From: Nesterenkonia massiliensis
GTDB taxonomy: Bacteria > Actinomycetota > Actinomycetes > Actinomycetales > Micrococcaceae
DNA length: 64,000 nucleotides
Reading direction: 5' to 3'
NCBI RefSeq assembly: GCF_000455245.1
Contig: NZ_HG005166.1
Span: 114,636-178,635, forward strand
This document shows positions 43,851 through 52,960 of the stretch, one piece after another (positions within the stretch are counted from its first letter, which is position 1; every line of letters starts with the position of its first letter). Position numbers and translations under genes: made by a program. The notes under the pieces were generated by a model, which saw only the letters and a program-made list of their open reading frames with translations, had not been told where the DNA came from and did not search any database.

Positions 43851-44222
43851 GTGATTCAGCAGGAATCGCGGCTGAAGATCGCCGACAACACCGGTGCTAA
43901 GGAAATCCTTACCATCCGTGTTCTCGGTGGATCCGGACGCCGCTATGCAGGTATCGGCGACACCATTGTCGCCACCGTCAAGGATGCAATCCCCGGCGGT
44001 AACGTCAAGAAGGGCGATGTGGTCAAGGCCGTCATCGTCCGTACTAAGAAGAAGACCCGTCGCACAGACGGCTCCTACATCAGCTTCGATGAGAACGCTG
44101 CCGTCATCCTCAAGGGTGACACCCCGGAGCCCCGCGGCACCCGTATCTTCGGCCCCGTGGGCCGCGAACTTCGCGACAAGAAGTTCATGAAGATCGTCTC
44201 GCTTGCTCCGGAGGTGCTGTAA
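43851..44222 (+). CDS. rplN: Large ribosomal subunit protein uL14
   Basis: 123 residues, start GTG with ACAGGAGA upstream. L14 forms an intersubunit bridge and is the binding site of the silencing factor Rsf[19 protein letters not shown] and [17 protein letters not shown] are diagnostic, as is [20 protein letters not shown]. First gene of the spc operon. Confidence 0.98.
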   Translation: MIQQESRLKIADNTGAKEILTIRVLGGSGRRYAGIGDTIVATVKDAIPGGNVKKGDVVKAVIVRTKKKTRRTDGSYISFDENAAVILKGDTPEPRGTRIFGPVGRELRDKKFMKIVSLAPEVL

Positions 44223-44225
44223 CTC

Positions 44226-44564
44226 ATGGCCAAGATCAAGAAGGACGACCTCGTCCAGATCCTCACCGGCAAGGACAAAGGCAAGCAGGGCAAAGTTCTG
44301 CAGGTGCTCCCCAAGAAGGACCGCGTGGTCGTCGAGGGTGTCAACCGAGTGAAGCGTCACCTGCGTGCCGGCCAGTTCGGCAACACCGAGGGTGGCATCG
44401 TCGAGTCCGAGGCCCCCATTCAAGTCTCCAACGTCGCAGTCGTCGACCCGGAGACCGGCAAGCCGACCCGTGTGGGCTACCGCTTTGAGACTGTAGAGCG
44501 CGACGGCGAGACCGTGACCAAGAAGGTCCGCTTCGCCAAGGCCTCCGGGAAGGAGCTGTCATGA
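44226..44564 (+). CDS. rplX: Large ribosomal subunit protein uL24
   Basis: 112 residues. L24 initiates 50S assembly. The KOW motif [20 protein letters not shown] is followed by [12 protein letters not shown] and [14 protein letters not shown]. It begins three bases after rplN, and its stop overlaps the rplE ATG. Confidence 0.98.
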   Translation: MAKIKKDDLVQILTGKDKGKQGKVLQVLPKKDRVVVEGVNRVKRHLRAGQFGNTEGGIVESEAPIQVSNVAVVDPETGKPTRVGYRFETVERDGETVTKKVRFAKASGKELS

Positions 44565-45130
44565 CAGAGACCGCCGTGAAGATCACCCCCCGCCTGAAAA
44601 CCAAGTACCGTGAGGAGATCCGTACCTCCCTGCAGGAGGAGTTCGGATACTCCAACGTGATGCAGGTTCCCGGTCTGGTGAAGGTTGTCGTCAACATGGG
44701 CGTCGGCGAGGCTGCTCGCGACTCCAAGCTCATCCAGGGCGCTATCGAGGACCTGACCGCAATCACCGGCCAGAAGCCCAAGGTGACCCGCGCAAAGAAG
44801 TCCATTGCACAGTTCAAGCTGCGCGAAGGCCAGCCCATTGGTACTCACGCAACCCTGCGTGGCGACCGCATGTGGGAGTTCATCGATCGCCTGGTGACCC
44901 TGGCCCTGCCCCGTATCCGGGACTTCCGCGGCCTGAGCCCCAAGCAGTTCGACGGCAACGGCAACTACACCTTCGGGCTCACCGAGCAGTCGGTGTTCCA
45001 CGAGATCGATCAGGACAACATTGATCGCCCCCGCGGTATGGACATCACTGTGGTGACCACCGCTACCACCGACGAGGAAGGCCGCGCGCTGCTGCGTGCA
45101 CTGGGCTTCCCCTTCAAGACCGAACAGTAA
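44561..45130 (+). CDS. rplE: Large ribosomal subunit protein uL5
   Basis: 189 residues. L5 binds 5S rRNA and contacts P-site tRNA. Diagnostic segments include [57 protein letters not shown] and [20 protein letters not shown]. The ATG overlaps the rplX stop (ATGA). The S14 gene that often follows is absent; the next gene is rpsH after 98 bp that hold no ORF of that type. Confidence 0.98.
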   Translation: MTETAVKITPRLKTKYREEIRTSLQEEFGYSNVMQVPGLVKVVVNMGVGEAARDSKLIQGAIEDLTAITGQKPKVTRAKKSIAQFKLREGQPIGTHATLRGDRMWEFIDRLVTLALPRIRDFRGLSPKQFDGNGNYTFGLTEQSVFHEIDQDNIDRPRGMDITVVTTATTDEEGRALLRALGFPFKTEQ

Positions 45131-45228
45131 GCACTACGTCGAAGGTCCTTTCACCAGAGGTTCCAAGCAGCTAGCTTGAGTTCCTTCGGAGATCGGAAAC
45201 CGCGACGAGGAAGGGCATAAGCCCCACC

Positions 45229-45627
45229 ATGACAATGACTGATCCCGTCGCAGACATGCTGACGCGTCTGCGCAACGCCAACTCGGCCTACCACGACCAG
45301 GTCTCCATGCCCAGCTCCAAGCTGAAGGTGCGCGTGGCCGACATCCTCAAGGCCGAGGGCTACATCACCGACTGGCGCGAGGAAGAGGCAGAGGTCGGCA
45401 AGACTCTGATCATCGACCTGAAGTTCGGCCCGAACCGTGAGCGTTCGATCGCCGGCCTGCGCCGCATCTCCAAGCCCGGGCTCCGGGTCTACGCGAAGTC
45501 CAACAACCTCCCGCACGTTCTGGGCGGCCTGGGCATCGCCATCCTGTCCACCTCCTCCGGTCTCTTGACTGACCGGCAGGCAGCTAAGAAGGGTGTGGGT
45601 GGGGAAGTCCTCGCCTACGTCTGGTAA
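45229..45627 (+). CDS. rpsH: Small ribosomal subunit protein uS8
   Basis: 132 residues. S8 binds the central domain of 16S rRNA and in E. coli represses the spc operon. It has [38 protein letters not shown] and the C-terminal [29 protein letters not shown] at 45229 and at 45235 are both possible; the nearest ribosome binding site (GAGGAAGG) lies a little far from either. Confidence 0.97.
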   Translation: MTMTDPVADMLTRLRNANSAYHDQVSMPSSKLKVRVADILKAEGYITDWREEEAEVGKTLIIDLKFGPNRERSIAGLRRISKPGLRVYAKSNNLPHVLGGLGIAILSTSSGLLTDRQAAKKGVGGEVLAYVW

Positions 45628-45647
45628 CCGGAAGGAGTCGAAGCACT

Positions 45648-46184
45648 ATGTCACGCATCGGTCGTCTTCCGATCACCGTTCCTGCCGGCGTTGATGTCAC
45701 CATCAACGGCCGTGAGATCCGCGTTAAGGGCGCCAAAGGCGAACTTACCCGCACCATTGCCGAGGGCATCGGCGTCGAGCTTGAGGATGGCACCCTGACG
45801 GTGACCCGTCCCAGCGATGAGCGCGAATACCGCTCACTGCACGGCCTGACCCGCAGCCTGATCAACAACATGATCATCGGCGTCACCGAGGGCTACACCA
45901 AGAAGCTCGAAATCGTCGGCACCGGTTACCGCGTGCAGGCCAAGGGCTCGGACCTCGAGTTCGCACTCGGCTACTCCCACCCTGTCGCAGTGAAGGCCCC
46001 CGAGGGCATCAGCTTCCAGGTTGAGGGCAACACCAAGCTGGCAGTGTCCGGCATTGACAAGCAGCAGGTCGGCGAGGTTGCTGCAAACATCCGCAAACTG
46101 CGCAAGCCTGACCCGTACAAGGGTAAGGGCGTGCGCTACGAGGGTGAGCAGATCCGCCGCAAGGCCGGAAAGGCAGGTAAGTAA
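45648..46184 (+). CDS. rplF: Large ribosomal subunit protein uL6
   Basis: 178 residues with the two L6 repeats. Segments [36 protein letters not shown] and the C-terminal [16 protein letters not shown] are diagnostic. L6 lies near the factor-binding site. GGAAGGAG precedes the ATG. Confidence 0.98.
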   Translation: MSRIGRLPITVPAGVDVTINGREIRVKGAKGELTRTIAEGIGVELEDGTLTVTRPSDEREYRSLHGLTRSLINNMIIGVTEGYTKKLEIVGTGYRVQAKGSDLEFALGYSHPVAVKAPEGISFQVEGNTKLAVSGIDKQQVGEVAANIRKLRKPDPYKGKGVRYEGEQIRRKAGKAGK

Positions 46185-46187
46185 ACC

Positions 46188-46559
46188 ATGGCTATCGGTA
46201 TCAAGGGCAAGTCCAAGTCCGCTGCCCGCGGCCGGCGCCACCTGCGCCTGCGCAAGCGGATCAGCGGTAGCGCCGAGCGTCCCCGCCTGGTGGTTAACCG
46301 TTCCGCTCGCCACATGGTCGCTCAGGTCGTCAACGACCTCGAGGGCAAGACCGTGGTCTCCGCCACCACTATGGAGGCAGACCTGCGGAACTTCGATGGC
46401 GATAAGACCGCCAAGGCGAAGAAGATCGGCGAGCTGATCGCCGAGCGCGCCAAGGCAGCCGGCATCGAGGCCGTGGTCTTCGACCGCGGCGGCAACAAGT
46501 ACCACGGTCGCGTGGCCGCCGTCGCCGACGGCGCCCGGGAAGGTGGGCTGAAGCTGTGA
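46188..46559 (+). CDS. rplR: Large ribosomal subunit protein uL18
   Basis: 123 residues. L18 brings 5S rRNA to the 50S subunit. It has a basic N-terminus ([18 protein letters not shown]), [17 protein letters not shown], and a conserved end with [26 protein letters not shown] within it. It begins three bases after rplF and overlaps rpsE. Confidence 0.98.
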   Translation: MAIGIKGKSKSAARGRRHLRLRKRISGSAERPRLVVNRSARHMVAQVVNDLEGKTVVSATTMEADLRNFDGDKTAKAKKIGELIAERAKAAGIEAVVFDRGGNKYHGRVAAVADGAREGGLKL

Positions 46560-47305
46560 GTGAGAACGCCAACAACACTGAGAAGGACTCATCTGTGACT
46601 GAGGCCAACGAAAACGTTGCTGAGGCAGCTGAGAAGCAGTCCCAGCCGGAGAACACTGAGGCCCGTGACAACCGAGGCGAGGGTCGCGGACGCGGCCGTG
46701 GCCGCGGTGAGGGTCGCGGTCGCGGCGAGGGCCGTGGACGTGGCGGTCGCGATGAGGACAAGGACAAGTTCCTTGAGCGCGTCGTCACCATCAACCGCGT
46801 CTCCAAGGTCGTCAAGGGCGGTCGTCGTTTCAGCTTCACCGCACTTGTCGTCGTCGGCGACGGCGACGGCACCGTGGGTGTCGGCTACGGCAAGGCCAAG
46901 GAAGTTCCTGCAGCTATCGCCAAGGGCGTGGAAGAGGCCAAGAAGTCCTTCTTCCGCGTTCCCCGCGTCGGCTCCACCATCCCGCACCTGGTCAAGGGTG
47001 AGGCCGCTGCCGGCGTCGTGCTGCTGCGTCCCGCTTCTCCAGGTACCGGTGTGATCGCCGGCGGTCCGGTCCGCGCCGTGCTTGAGTGTGCAGGCATCCA
47101 CGATGTGCTGACCAAGTCCATGGGCTCGGCCAACGCCATCAACATCGTGCACGGCACCATCGATGCGCTCAAGCGCCTCGAAGAGCCCGAGTCCGTGGCA
47201 GCACGCCGCGGCAAGGCTCTTGACGAGGTCGCTCCGGCACCGATGCTGCGCACTATGGCTGCTGACCGCGAAGCCAAGAAGAACGCACAGAAAGCAGGTG
47301 CATGA
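46556..47305 (+). CDS. rpsE: Small ribosomal subunit protein uS5 with long RG-rich N-terminal extension
   Basis: 249 residues against about 165 for E. coli S5. The GTG start overlaps the rplR stop. The first ~45 residues are acidic (Glu/Asn/Thr/Ala). Residues about 42-64 form an Arg-Gly repeat ([18 protein letters not shown] in part), after which the normal S5 begins ([20 protein letters not shown]). The double-stranded RNA-binding fold follows, then the C-terminal domain with [14 protein letters not shown] and [22 protein letters not shown] in it. Micrococcaceae S5 proteins often carry such extensions; their function is not known to me. Confidence 0.96.
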   Translation: MSENANNTEKDSSVTEANENVAEAAEKQSQPENTEARDNRGEGRGRGRGRGEGRGRGEGRGRGGRDEDKDKFLERVVTINRVSKVVKGGRRFSFTALVVVGDGDGTVGVGYGKAKEVPAAIAKGVEEAKKSFFRVPRVGSTIPHLVKGEAAAGVVLLRPASPGTGVIAGGPVRAVLECAGIHDVLTKSMGSANAINIVHGTIDALKRLEEPESVAARRGKALDEVAPAPMLRTMAADREAKKNAQKAGA

Positions 47306-47538
47306 CATTGGCAAACACTGTTCAGTACAGCACCGCCAAGGATCTGAAGGCTTCCGACGCGAAGCTTGAGATCACCCAGATCAAGTCCACCATCGGCGCC
47401 AAGCCCAAGCACCGCGAAACCGTTCGCTCGCTGGGCCTGAAGCGTATCGGCCACACCGTGGTTCGCGACGCTGACGCAGTGACCGTGGGCATGCTCAACA
47501 CTGTCAAGCATCTCGTGAAAGTTGAGGAGGCCAACTGA
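47302..47538 (+). CDS. rpmD: Large ribosomal subunit protein uL30
   Basis: 78 residues. The ferredoxin-like L30 core is clear: [20 protein letters not shown], then [20 protein letters not shown]. The N-terminus is about 15 residues longer than the minimal protein. The ATG overlaps the rpsE stop (ATGA) and its own stop overlaps the rplO ATG. Confidence 0.97.
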   Translation: MTLANTVQYSTAKDLKASDAKLEITQIKSTIGAKPKHRETVRSLGLKRIGHTVVRDADAVTVGMLNTVKHLVKVEEAN

Positions 47539-48032
47539 TGGCAGAGAACACTCCTGCCGAGTCCGGAGTCCTGAAGCTTCACGACCTGCGTCCGGCCCCC
47601 GGTTCCAAGAAGGCCCGCACCCGCGTTGGTCGTGGTGAGGCATCTAAGGGCAAGACCGCAGGCCGTGGCACCAAGGGCACCAAGGCTCGTTACCAGGTCC
47701 GTCCTGGCTTCGAAGGTGGACAGCTTCCGCTGTACATGCGCCTTCCGAAGCTGCGCGGCTTCAAGAACCCCTTCCGTGTGGAGTACTCGCCGGTCAACCT
47801 GACCAAGCTGGGCGAGCTCTTCCCCGAGGGCGGCGAGGTAACCGCTGAGGCGCTGATCTCCAAGGGTGTTGCCCGCAAGGGTCGCCCGGTGAAGATCCTC
47901 GGCTCCGGTGACATCTCCGTGGCTCTGACGGTGAAGGCTCACGCTTTCTCCGCTTCCGCTGAAGAGAAGATCACCGCTGCGGGCGGTTCCGTCGAAAAGC
48001 TCCCGGTGAAGGCCGCTCCCACCGCGGAGTGA
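47538..48032 (+). CDS. rplO: Large ribosomal subunit protein uL15
   Basis: 164 residues. The basic Gly-rich N-terminal arm ([20 protein letters not shown], then [13 protein letters not shown]) threads into 23S r[22 protein letters not shown] is diagnostic. The ATG overlaps the rpmD stop (TGATG). A terminator and a new promoter separate it from secY. Confidence 0.98.
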   Translation: MAENTPAESGVLKLHDLRPAPGSKKARTRVGRGEASKGKTAGRGTKGTKARYQVRPGFEGGQLPLYMRLPKLRGFKNPFRVEYSPVNLTKLGELFPEGGEVTAEALISKGVARKGRPVKILGSGDISVALTVKAHAFSASAEEKITAAGGSVEKLPVKAAPTAE

Positions 48033-48052
48033 CCCACCAGGAATAAGTGATC

Positions 48053-48112
48053 AGCCCCCGTAGGCCTTCAGAGTTCCCCGATCAGGGGTTTCTGGCCAGG
48101 CCTGCGGGGGCT
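48053..48112 (+). terminator. Terminator after rplO
   Basis: AGCCCCCGTAGGCCT (48053-48067) pairs with AGGCCTGCGGGGGCT (48098-48112) with one internal mismatch. A smaller CCCCGATCAGGGG hairpin lies in the loop. A short CTTTC follows. Confidence 0.8.
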
Positions 48113-48141
48113 TTCACATATGTGGGGGATTGGTTGAATTC

Positions 48142-48169
48142 TTCGCCAGCGCGCTGAGCGCGTTAGGAT
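48142..48169 (+). promoter_or_regulatory. Candidate promoter for secY-adk-map
   Basis: TTCGCC (48142-48147) and TAGGAT (48164-48169) are 16 bp apart, ending 39 bp before the secY start. A GCGCGCTGAGCGCG palindrome lies in the spacer. Assignment is by eye. Confidence 0.42.
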
Positions 48170-48208
48170 GACTGACTGTGTGGTCGGCAGACCCATAGAG
48201 GAGGACGC

Positions 48209-49516
48209 TTGTTCAGCGCAATAGCTAGGGTTTTCGCATCACCCGACCTGCGCATGAAGATCCTGTTTACGCTCGGGATCATCACGATCTACCGGATCGG
48301 CGCATTTATCCCTGCACCCGGGGTGGACTACAACGGTGTGCAGCAGTGTCTTGCCCTCGGGCAGGCAGAGGGTGGTCTGTACAACTTCGTCAATATGTTC
48401 TCCGGCGGCGCCATGCTTCAGGTCTCGGTCTTCGCCCTGGGTGTCATGCCGTACATCACCGCAGCGATCATCGTGCAACTGCTGCGTGTGGTCATTCCAC
48501 GTTTTGAGACTCTTCAGCGTGAAGGTGCACAGGGTCAGGCCAAACTGACCCAGTACACCCGGTATCTCACGCTGGCGCTGGCGACGCTGAACGCCACTGT
48601 GCTGGTCACGATGGCGCGTTCGGGTGCCCTGCTGGGCTGCAACCCCGGCGACATCATCCCTGATGACAGCATCTTCCTGGTCATGCTCATGATCCTCACG
48701 CTGGTCACCGGCGTGGCCATGATCATGTGGCTCGGCGAACAGATCACCGAGCGCGGCGTCGGCAATGGCATGTCCATCCTGATCTTTGTTGCTATCGCCG
48801 CCGGCTTCCCTGGCTCCATGCGCGATATCTGGACCGTTCAGGGCTGGCGCGTCTTCACCATCGTGTGCATCGTGGGCCTGATCGTTGTGGCTGCGGTGGT
48901 CTTCGTGGAGCAGTCCCAGCGCCGTGTTCCCGTCCAGTACGCAAAGAAGCAGGTAGGTCGCCGCACCGTTGGCGGAACCTCCACCTATATCCCCATCAAG
49001 GTCAACATGGCTGGCGTGATCCCCGTGATCTTCGCTTCCTCGATCCTGATGTTGCCCTCGGTTCTGGGCCAGTTCAATCAGCCGGCACCCGGTGAAGAGG
49101 CGCCGCAGTGGTTGATCTGGATCAACACGTATTTCGACGGCGCCCACCCGGTCTATATGGCTGTGTTCTTCCTGATGACCATCGGCTTCACCTACTTCTA
49201 CGTCACCATCACGTTCAACCCGAACGAAGTGGCCGAGAATATGCGGAAGTTCGGCGGCTTCATCCCCGGTATTCGGGCCGGCAAACCCACCGAGAGCTAC
49301 CTCTCCTACGTGATCTCCCGCATCACCTTCCCGGGCTCGCTGTACCTGGGTCTGATCGCGCTCATCCCACTCATCGCCTTCGTCCTCATCGGGGCTGATC
49401 AGAACTTCCCATTCGGTGGAACGTCTATTCTGATCATGGTTGGTGTGGGCTTGACCACAGTCAAACAGATCAACGCTCAGATGGAACAACACAACTACGA
49501 AGGGCTGCTGCGATGA
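48209..49516 (+). CDS. secY: Preprotein translocase subunit SecY
   Basis: 435 residues with ten membrane helices; the pore of the Sec channel. It opens MFSAIARVFASPDLRMKILF, and has IYRIGAFIPAPGVD with the plug region after it, GNGMSILIFVAI and the cytoplasmic loop QSQRRVPVQYAKKQVGRR. The conserved end has VKQINAQMEQHNYEG. Start TTG with GAGGAGG upstream. Its stop overlaps the adk ATG. Confidence 0.98.
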   Translation: MFSAIARVFASPDLRMKILFTLGIITIYRIGAFIPAPGVDYNGVQQCLALGQAEGGLYNFVNMFSGGAMLQVSVFALGVMPYITAAIIVQLLRVVIPRFETLQREGAQGQAKLTQYTRYLTLALATLNATVLVTMARSGALLGCNPGDIIPDDSIFLVMLMILTLVTGVAMIMWLGEQITERGVGNGMSILIFVAIAAGFPGSMRDIWTVQGWRVFTIVCIVGLIVVAAVVFVEQSQRRVPVQYAKKQVGRRTVGGTSTYIPIKVNMAGVIPVIFASSILMLPSVLGQFNQPAPGEEAPQWLIWINTYFDGAHPVYMAVFFLMTIGFTYFYVTITFNPNEVAENMRKFGGFIPGIRAGKPTESYLSYVISRITFPGSLYLGLIALIPLIAFVLIGADQNFPFGGTSILIMVGVGLTTVKQINAQMEQHNYEGLLR

Positions 49517-50082
49517 CTCGAATGCTGATCGTGGGACCGGCTGGATCCGGCAAGGGAACCCAGTCCAAGCGGATTTCCGAGGAGCTTGGCATTGTGGCCA
49601 TCTCCACCGGAGATATCTTCCGTGCCAATATCAAGGGTGAGACTGAGCTTGGCAAAGAGGCCAAGACCTATGTCGACGCCGGCAACCTCGTCCCGGATTC
49701 GGTGACCAACCGCATGGTGGAGGACCGGCTGGGCTGGGAGGATGCCAAAGACGGCTTCCTGCTGGATGGCTACCCGCGCAACCGCACCCAGGTTGCCGCC
49801 CTCGATGAGATGCTCTCGCGTCTGGGCGTGGAGCTCGACGTCGTCCTGGAGCTCACCGCTGACCGCGAAGAGCTCATCCAGCGCCTGAAGAAGCGTGCTG
49901 AGATCGAGGGACGCAAGGATGACGCTGACGAGTCAGCGATCCGTCGTCGCCTGGAGCTTTTTGATACCGAGACCGCACCGATGATCGCTGAGTACGAAGA
50001 GCGCGGTCTGCTGCGCCGCGTCGACGGACTGGGCCCGATCGATGAGGTCAACGCCCGCATCATGGAAACGCTGAAGTCCTAA
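49513..50082 (+). CDS. adk: Adenylate kinase
   Basis: 189 residues. It interconverts ATP + AMP and 2 ADP. P-loop GPAGSGKGTQS (about 8-18), AMP-binding STGDIFRANI and FLLDGYPRNRTQ, and Arg residues in DESAIRRRLELF are present. The LID is the short form without zinc-binding cysteines, as usual in Actinobacteria. Overlaps secY (ATGA) and abuts map. Confidence 0.97.
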   Translation: MTRMLIVGPAGSGKGTQSKRISEELGIVAISTGDIFRANIKGETELGKEAKTYVDAGNLVPDSVTNRMVEDRLGWEDAKDGFLLDGYPRNRTQVAALDEMLSRLGVELDVVLELTADREELIQRLKKRAEIEGRKDDADESAIRRRLELFDTETAPMIAEYEERGLLRRVDGLGPIDEVNARIMETLKS

Positions 50083-50925
50083 GTGCTAACACGTGCGCGG
50101 ATCGAACTGAAGTCCAATGAGCAGCTGCGTCATATGGACGCAGCCGGCTCTATCCTCAGTGAGGGACTGGACCGTGCAGTGGCTGCTGCCCGCCCGGGAG
50201 TGACTACTGGCGAGCTTAATGATGTGTTCGCCGAGTACATCACCTCCCGGGGGGCCAAGCCGAACTTCTTGAACTACCACGGCTTCCCCGGCTATATCTG
50301 CGCCTCGGTCAATGAGGAAGTCGTTCACGGCATCCCGGGGGAGCGGGTGCTGCAGACCGGTGATGTGCTCAAGATCGACGGCGGCTGCATCATTGAGGGC
50401 TGGCACTCCGACTCTGCACGGACTGTCATCCTGGGATCTTCTGCTGAAGGTACTGCTGATCCCGAGGATGAGCGGCTCAGCGAGATCACCCGCGCTGCGC
50501 TGTGGCAGGGCATTGCTGCCTTCGCCACCGCCAAGCACATCGGGGAGATCGGCGACGCCGTCGAGGACTTCGTAAGGTCCCAGCCCGGTAAGCCGCTGGG
50601 GATCCTGGAGGATTATGTGGGTCACGGCATCGGTTCGGCGATGCATATGGCTCCCGATGTCTTCAACTACTCCACCGGGATGAAGGGCGCGAAGATCAAG
50701 CCCGGCATGGCGGTGGCGATTGAGCCGATGCTCACCCGCGGCGGTATTGAGACCAAGGTCCTTGAGGATGACTGGACCATCATCACCACTGACGGCACCC
50801 GCGCCAGCCAGTGGGAGCACTCGGTGTGCCGCCACGAAGCTGGCATCTGGGTGCTGACTGCCCCCGATGGCGGGGCTTCTGAGCTGGAGCCGCTCGGTGT
50901 GACTCCAGTGCCGATTCCTTCCTGA
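50083..50925 (+). CDS. map: Type I methionine aminopeptidase
   Basis: 280 residues. It removes N-terminal Met from new proteins. The metal ligands are visible in order: Asp in KIDGG and the nearby DSARTVI, His in GHGIGSAMH, Glu in IEPMLTRGG and Glu in SQWEHSV; a conserved His lies in NYHGFPG. Start GTG directly after the adk stop. Normally infA follows, but here a type I restriction-modification block intervenes. Confidence 0.97.
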   Translation: MLTRARIELKSNEQLRHMDAAGSILSEGLDRAVAAARPGVTTGELNDVFAEYITSRGAKPNFLNYHGFPGYICASVNEEVVHGIPGERVLQTGDVLKIDGGCIIEGWHSDSARTVILGSSAEGTADPEDERLSEITRAALWQGIAAFATAKHIGEIGDAVEDFVRSQPGKPLGILEDYVGHGIGSAMHMAPDVFNYSTGMKGAKIKPGMAVAIEPMLTRGGIETKVLEDDWTIITTDGTRASQWEHSVCRHEAGIWVLTAPDGGASELEPLGVTPVPIPS

Positions 50926-50986
50926 GTATTCGTTAGGCTTTAGTGCCTTAGCTTCACGCCCGCGTTCACTTTTGAGGGGACTTCCT

Positions 50987-52960
50987 GTGCTTAACCATGC
51001 CCAGTTCATCTGGAACGCCGCCGATATTCTGCGGGGCACCTATAAGCAGCACCAGTACGGGGACATCATTCTGCCCTTTACTGTTCTGGCTCGGCTTGAT
51101 GCCGTGCTGGCCCCTACTAAAGCTGCGGTGCTGGAGGCGGCCAAGGGGTTCGACGTCGACGCTGAGCTTCCGCTGGGCATGCTCCGTCACCGCGCAGGTC
51201 ACCACTACTCCTTCTATAACCGGGCTGGCCATACTTTGCTTACCCTGCGTGGGGACACCTACAACTTGGAGGAGAATCTCCGGTCGTATGTGAACGGTTT
51301 TTCCGGCAATGTGCGGGACATCTTCGAGCAGTACAAGTTTGAAGACACGGTGATTGATTTGGCCCGTCATGATCTGCTCTTTGATGTGCTCAAGCACTTC
51401 ACCCAGGCTGATCTGGATCTGCACCCGGACCGTGTCAGCAACGAGCAGATGGGGCATATCTTTGAGGAGCTGATTCGTCGGTTCGCGGAAGCCTCCAATG
51501 AAACCGCTGGTGAGCATTTCACACCGCGAGAAGTCATCGAGCTGATGGTGTCACTGCTGGTGACTGAGGAAGAACAGCTGAACACCCCTGGTGTGGTGCG
51601 CGATGTCTACGACCCCACCGCTGGCACCGGCGGCATGCTCTCAGTGGCGGAGGAGAAGATTCGGAAGCTGAATCCGCAGGCTGAGGTGAACCTGCTGGGC
51701 CAGGAGATCAACCCGGAGTCATACGCCATCTGCAAGGCGGACATGGTGGTGAAGGGCCAGGGGATCGACAACATTGTGTTGGGAAATACTCTCACCAGCC
51801 CCGCTTTCGAGGACCGCACCTTCCATTATGGCCTCTCGAATCCACCGTTTGGGGTGGACTGGAAGAAGCACAAACAAGTGGTGGAGACCGAGCATGAGGT
51901 ACAGGGGTATACCGGTCGCTTCGGCCCGGGACTGCCCAGGGTCTCCGACGGTTCCTTGCTGTTCCTGATGCACTTGATCACTAAGCTGCGGGATCCCGAC
52001 CCCGGGACTGGTGCAGCGGGCGGCAAGGGCGCGATTGTTCTCAACGGTTCCCCGCTGTTCACCGGCGGTGCCGGCTCGGGTGAGTCGAATATCCGGAAGT
52101 GGGTGCTGGAGAACGACTACCTGGAAGCCATCATCGGGCTGCCCACGGACATGTTCTACAACACCGGGATCTCCACATACATCTGGGTGCTGAACAAGAA
52201 GAAGCCAGAGCACCGCAAGTGGAAGGTGCAACTGATCGACGCCACCGCGATGTTCACAAAAATGCGCAAGTCGGTGGGCTCCAAGCGCAAGATGCTGGGC
52301 GCGGAGGACATCAAACGCATCACGGAGCTGTATGAGGGCTTCGATGAGTCCAAGCATTCGAAGATCTTCCGCAACCAGGACTTCTTCTACCGGACCATCA
52401 CCGTAGAGCGCGCGCTGCGGTTGAATTACGCCTACGCCGCGGATCGCGTAGAGCGGGCCTTGGACTCCAAAGCGGTGACGAAGCTGGAGGAGGATATTCG
52501 CGCGGGCCTTGGAGAGGTGCTGCAGGCAGCCGAGGCGGAGGCTTCGAATACGTGGACCAGCCGGGATGAGTTCTTGAAGGATCTCAAGACCCGGTTGGAT
52601 GCCGGGGGAGCGAAACTAACTCCTGCTCAGCTGAAGGCAGTCGTCTCAGAACTCTCGGAGCATGACGACGACGGCGAGCTGATCACCAAGCGCAACGGCT
52701 CACCTGAGCCGAACCCCGCGTTGCGTGACACAGAGAATGTGCCCTGGGATGAGGACATTCACGAGTATCTCGAACGCGAGGTCAAGCCATTCGTGCCGGA
52801 TGCTTGGATTGATGAGTCCAAAACCAAGATCGGCGTGGAGATTCCGTTCACCCGGCATTTCTACGAGTACGTTCCGCCGCGCCCCTTGGAAGAGATCGAT
52901 CGCGACCTCGAGGAAGTCCTCGGCCGTATCCGCCAACGCCTAGAGCAGGTGAAAGCGTGA
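50987..52960 (+). CDS. hsdM: Type I restriction-modification system, methyltransferase subunit
   Basis: 657 residues from the GTG at 50987, which has GAGGGGA six bases upstream; a TTG at 50972 is less likely. The N-terminal helical domain (FIWNAADILRGTYKQHQYGD) recognises HsdS/DNA. The N6-adenine methyltransferase core has the AdoMet motif DPTAGTGGML (Asp209) and catalytic NPPF (Asn285). A C-terminal coiled region of about 170 residues contacts HsdS. It modifies host DNA at the sites set by HsdS. The stop overlaps the hsdS GTG. It begins 61 bp after map. Confidence 0.96.
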   Translation: MLNHAQFIWNAADILRGTYKQHQYGDIILPFTVLARLDAVLAPTKAAVLEAAKGFDVDAELPLGMLRHRAGHHYSFYNRAGHTLLTLRGDTYNLEENLRSYVNGFSGNVRDIFEQYKFEDTVIDLARHDLLFDVLKHFTQADLDLHPDRVSNEQMGHIFEELIRRFAEASNETAGEHFTPREVIELMVSLLVTEEEQLNTPGVVRDVYDPTAGTGGMLSVAEEKIRKLNPQAEVNLLGQEINPESYAICKADMVVKGQGIDNIVLGNTLTSPAFEDRTFHYGLSNPPFGVDWKKHKQVVETEHEVQGYTGRFGPGLPRVSDGSLLFLMHLITKLRDPDPGTGAAGGKGAIVLNGSPLFTGGAGSGESNIRKWVLENDYLEAIIGLPTDMFYNTGISTYIWVLNKKKPEHRKWKVQLIDATAMFTKMRKSVGSKRKMLGAEDIKRITELYEGFDESKHSKIFRNQDFFYRTITVERALRLNYAYAADRVERALDSKAVTKLEEDIRAGLGEVLQAAEAEASNTWTSRDEFLKDLKTRLDAGGAKLTPAQLKAVVSELSEHDDDGELITKRNGSPEPNPALRDTENVPWDEDIHEYLEREVKPFVPDAWIDESKTKIGVEIPFTRHFYEYVPPRPLEEIDRDLEEVLGRIRQRLEQVKA

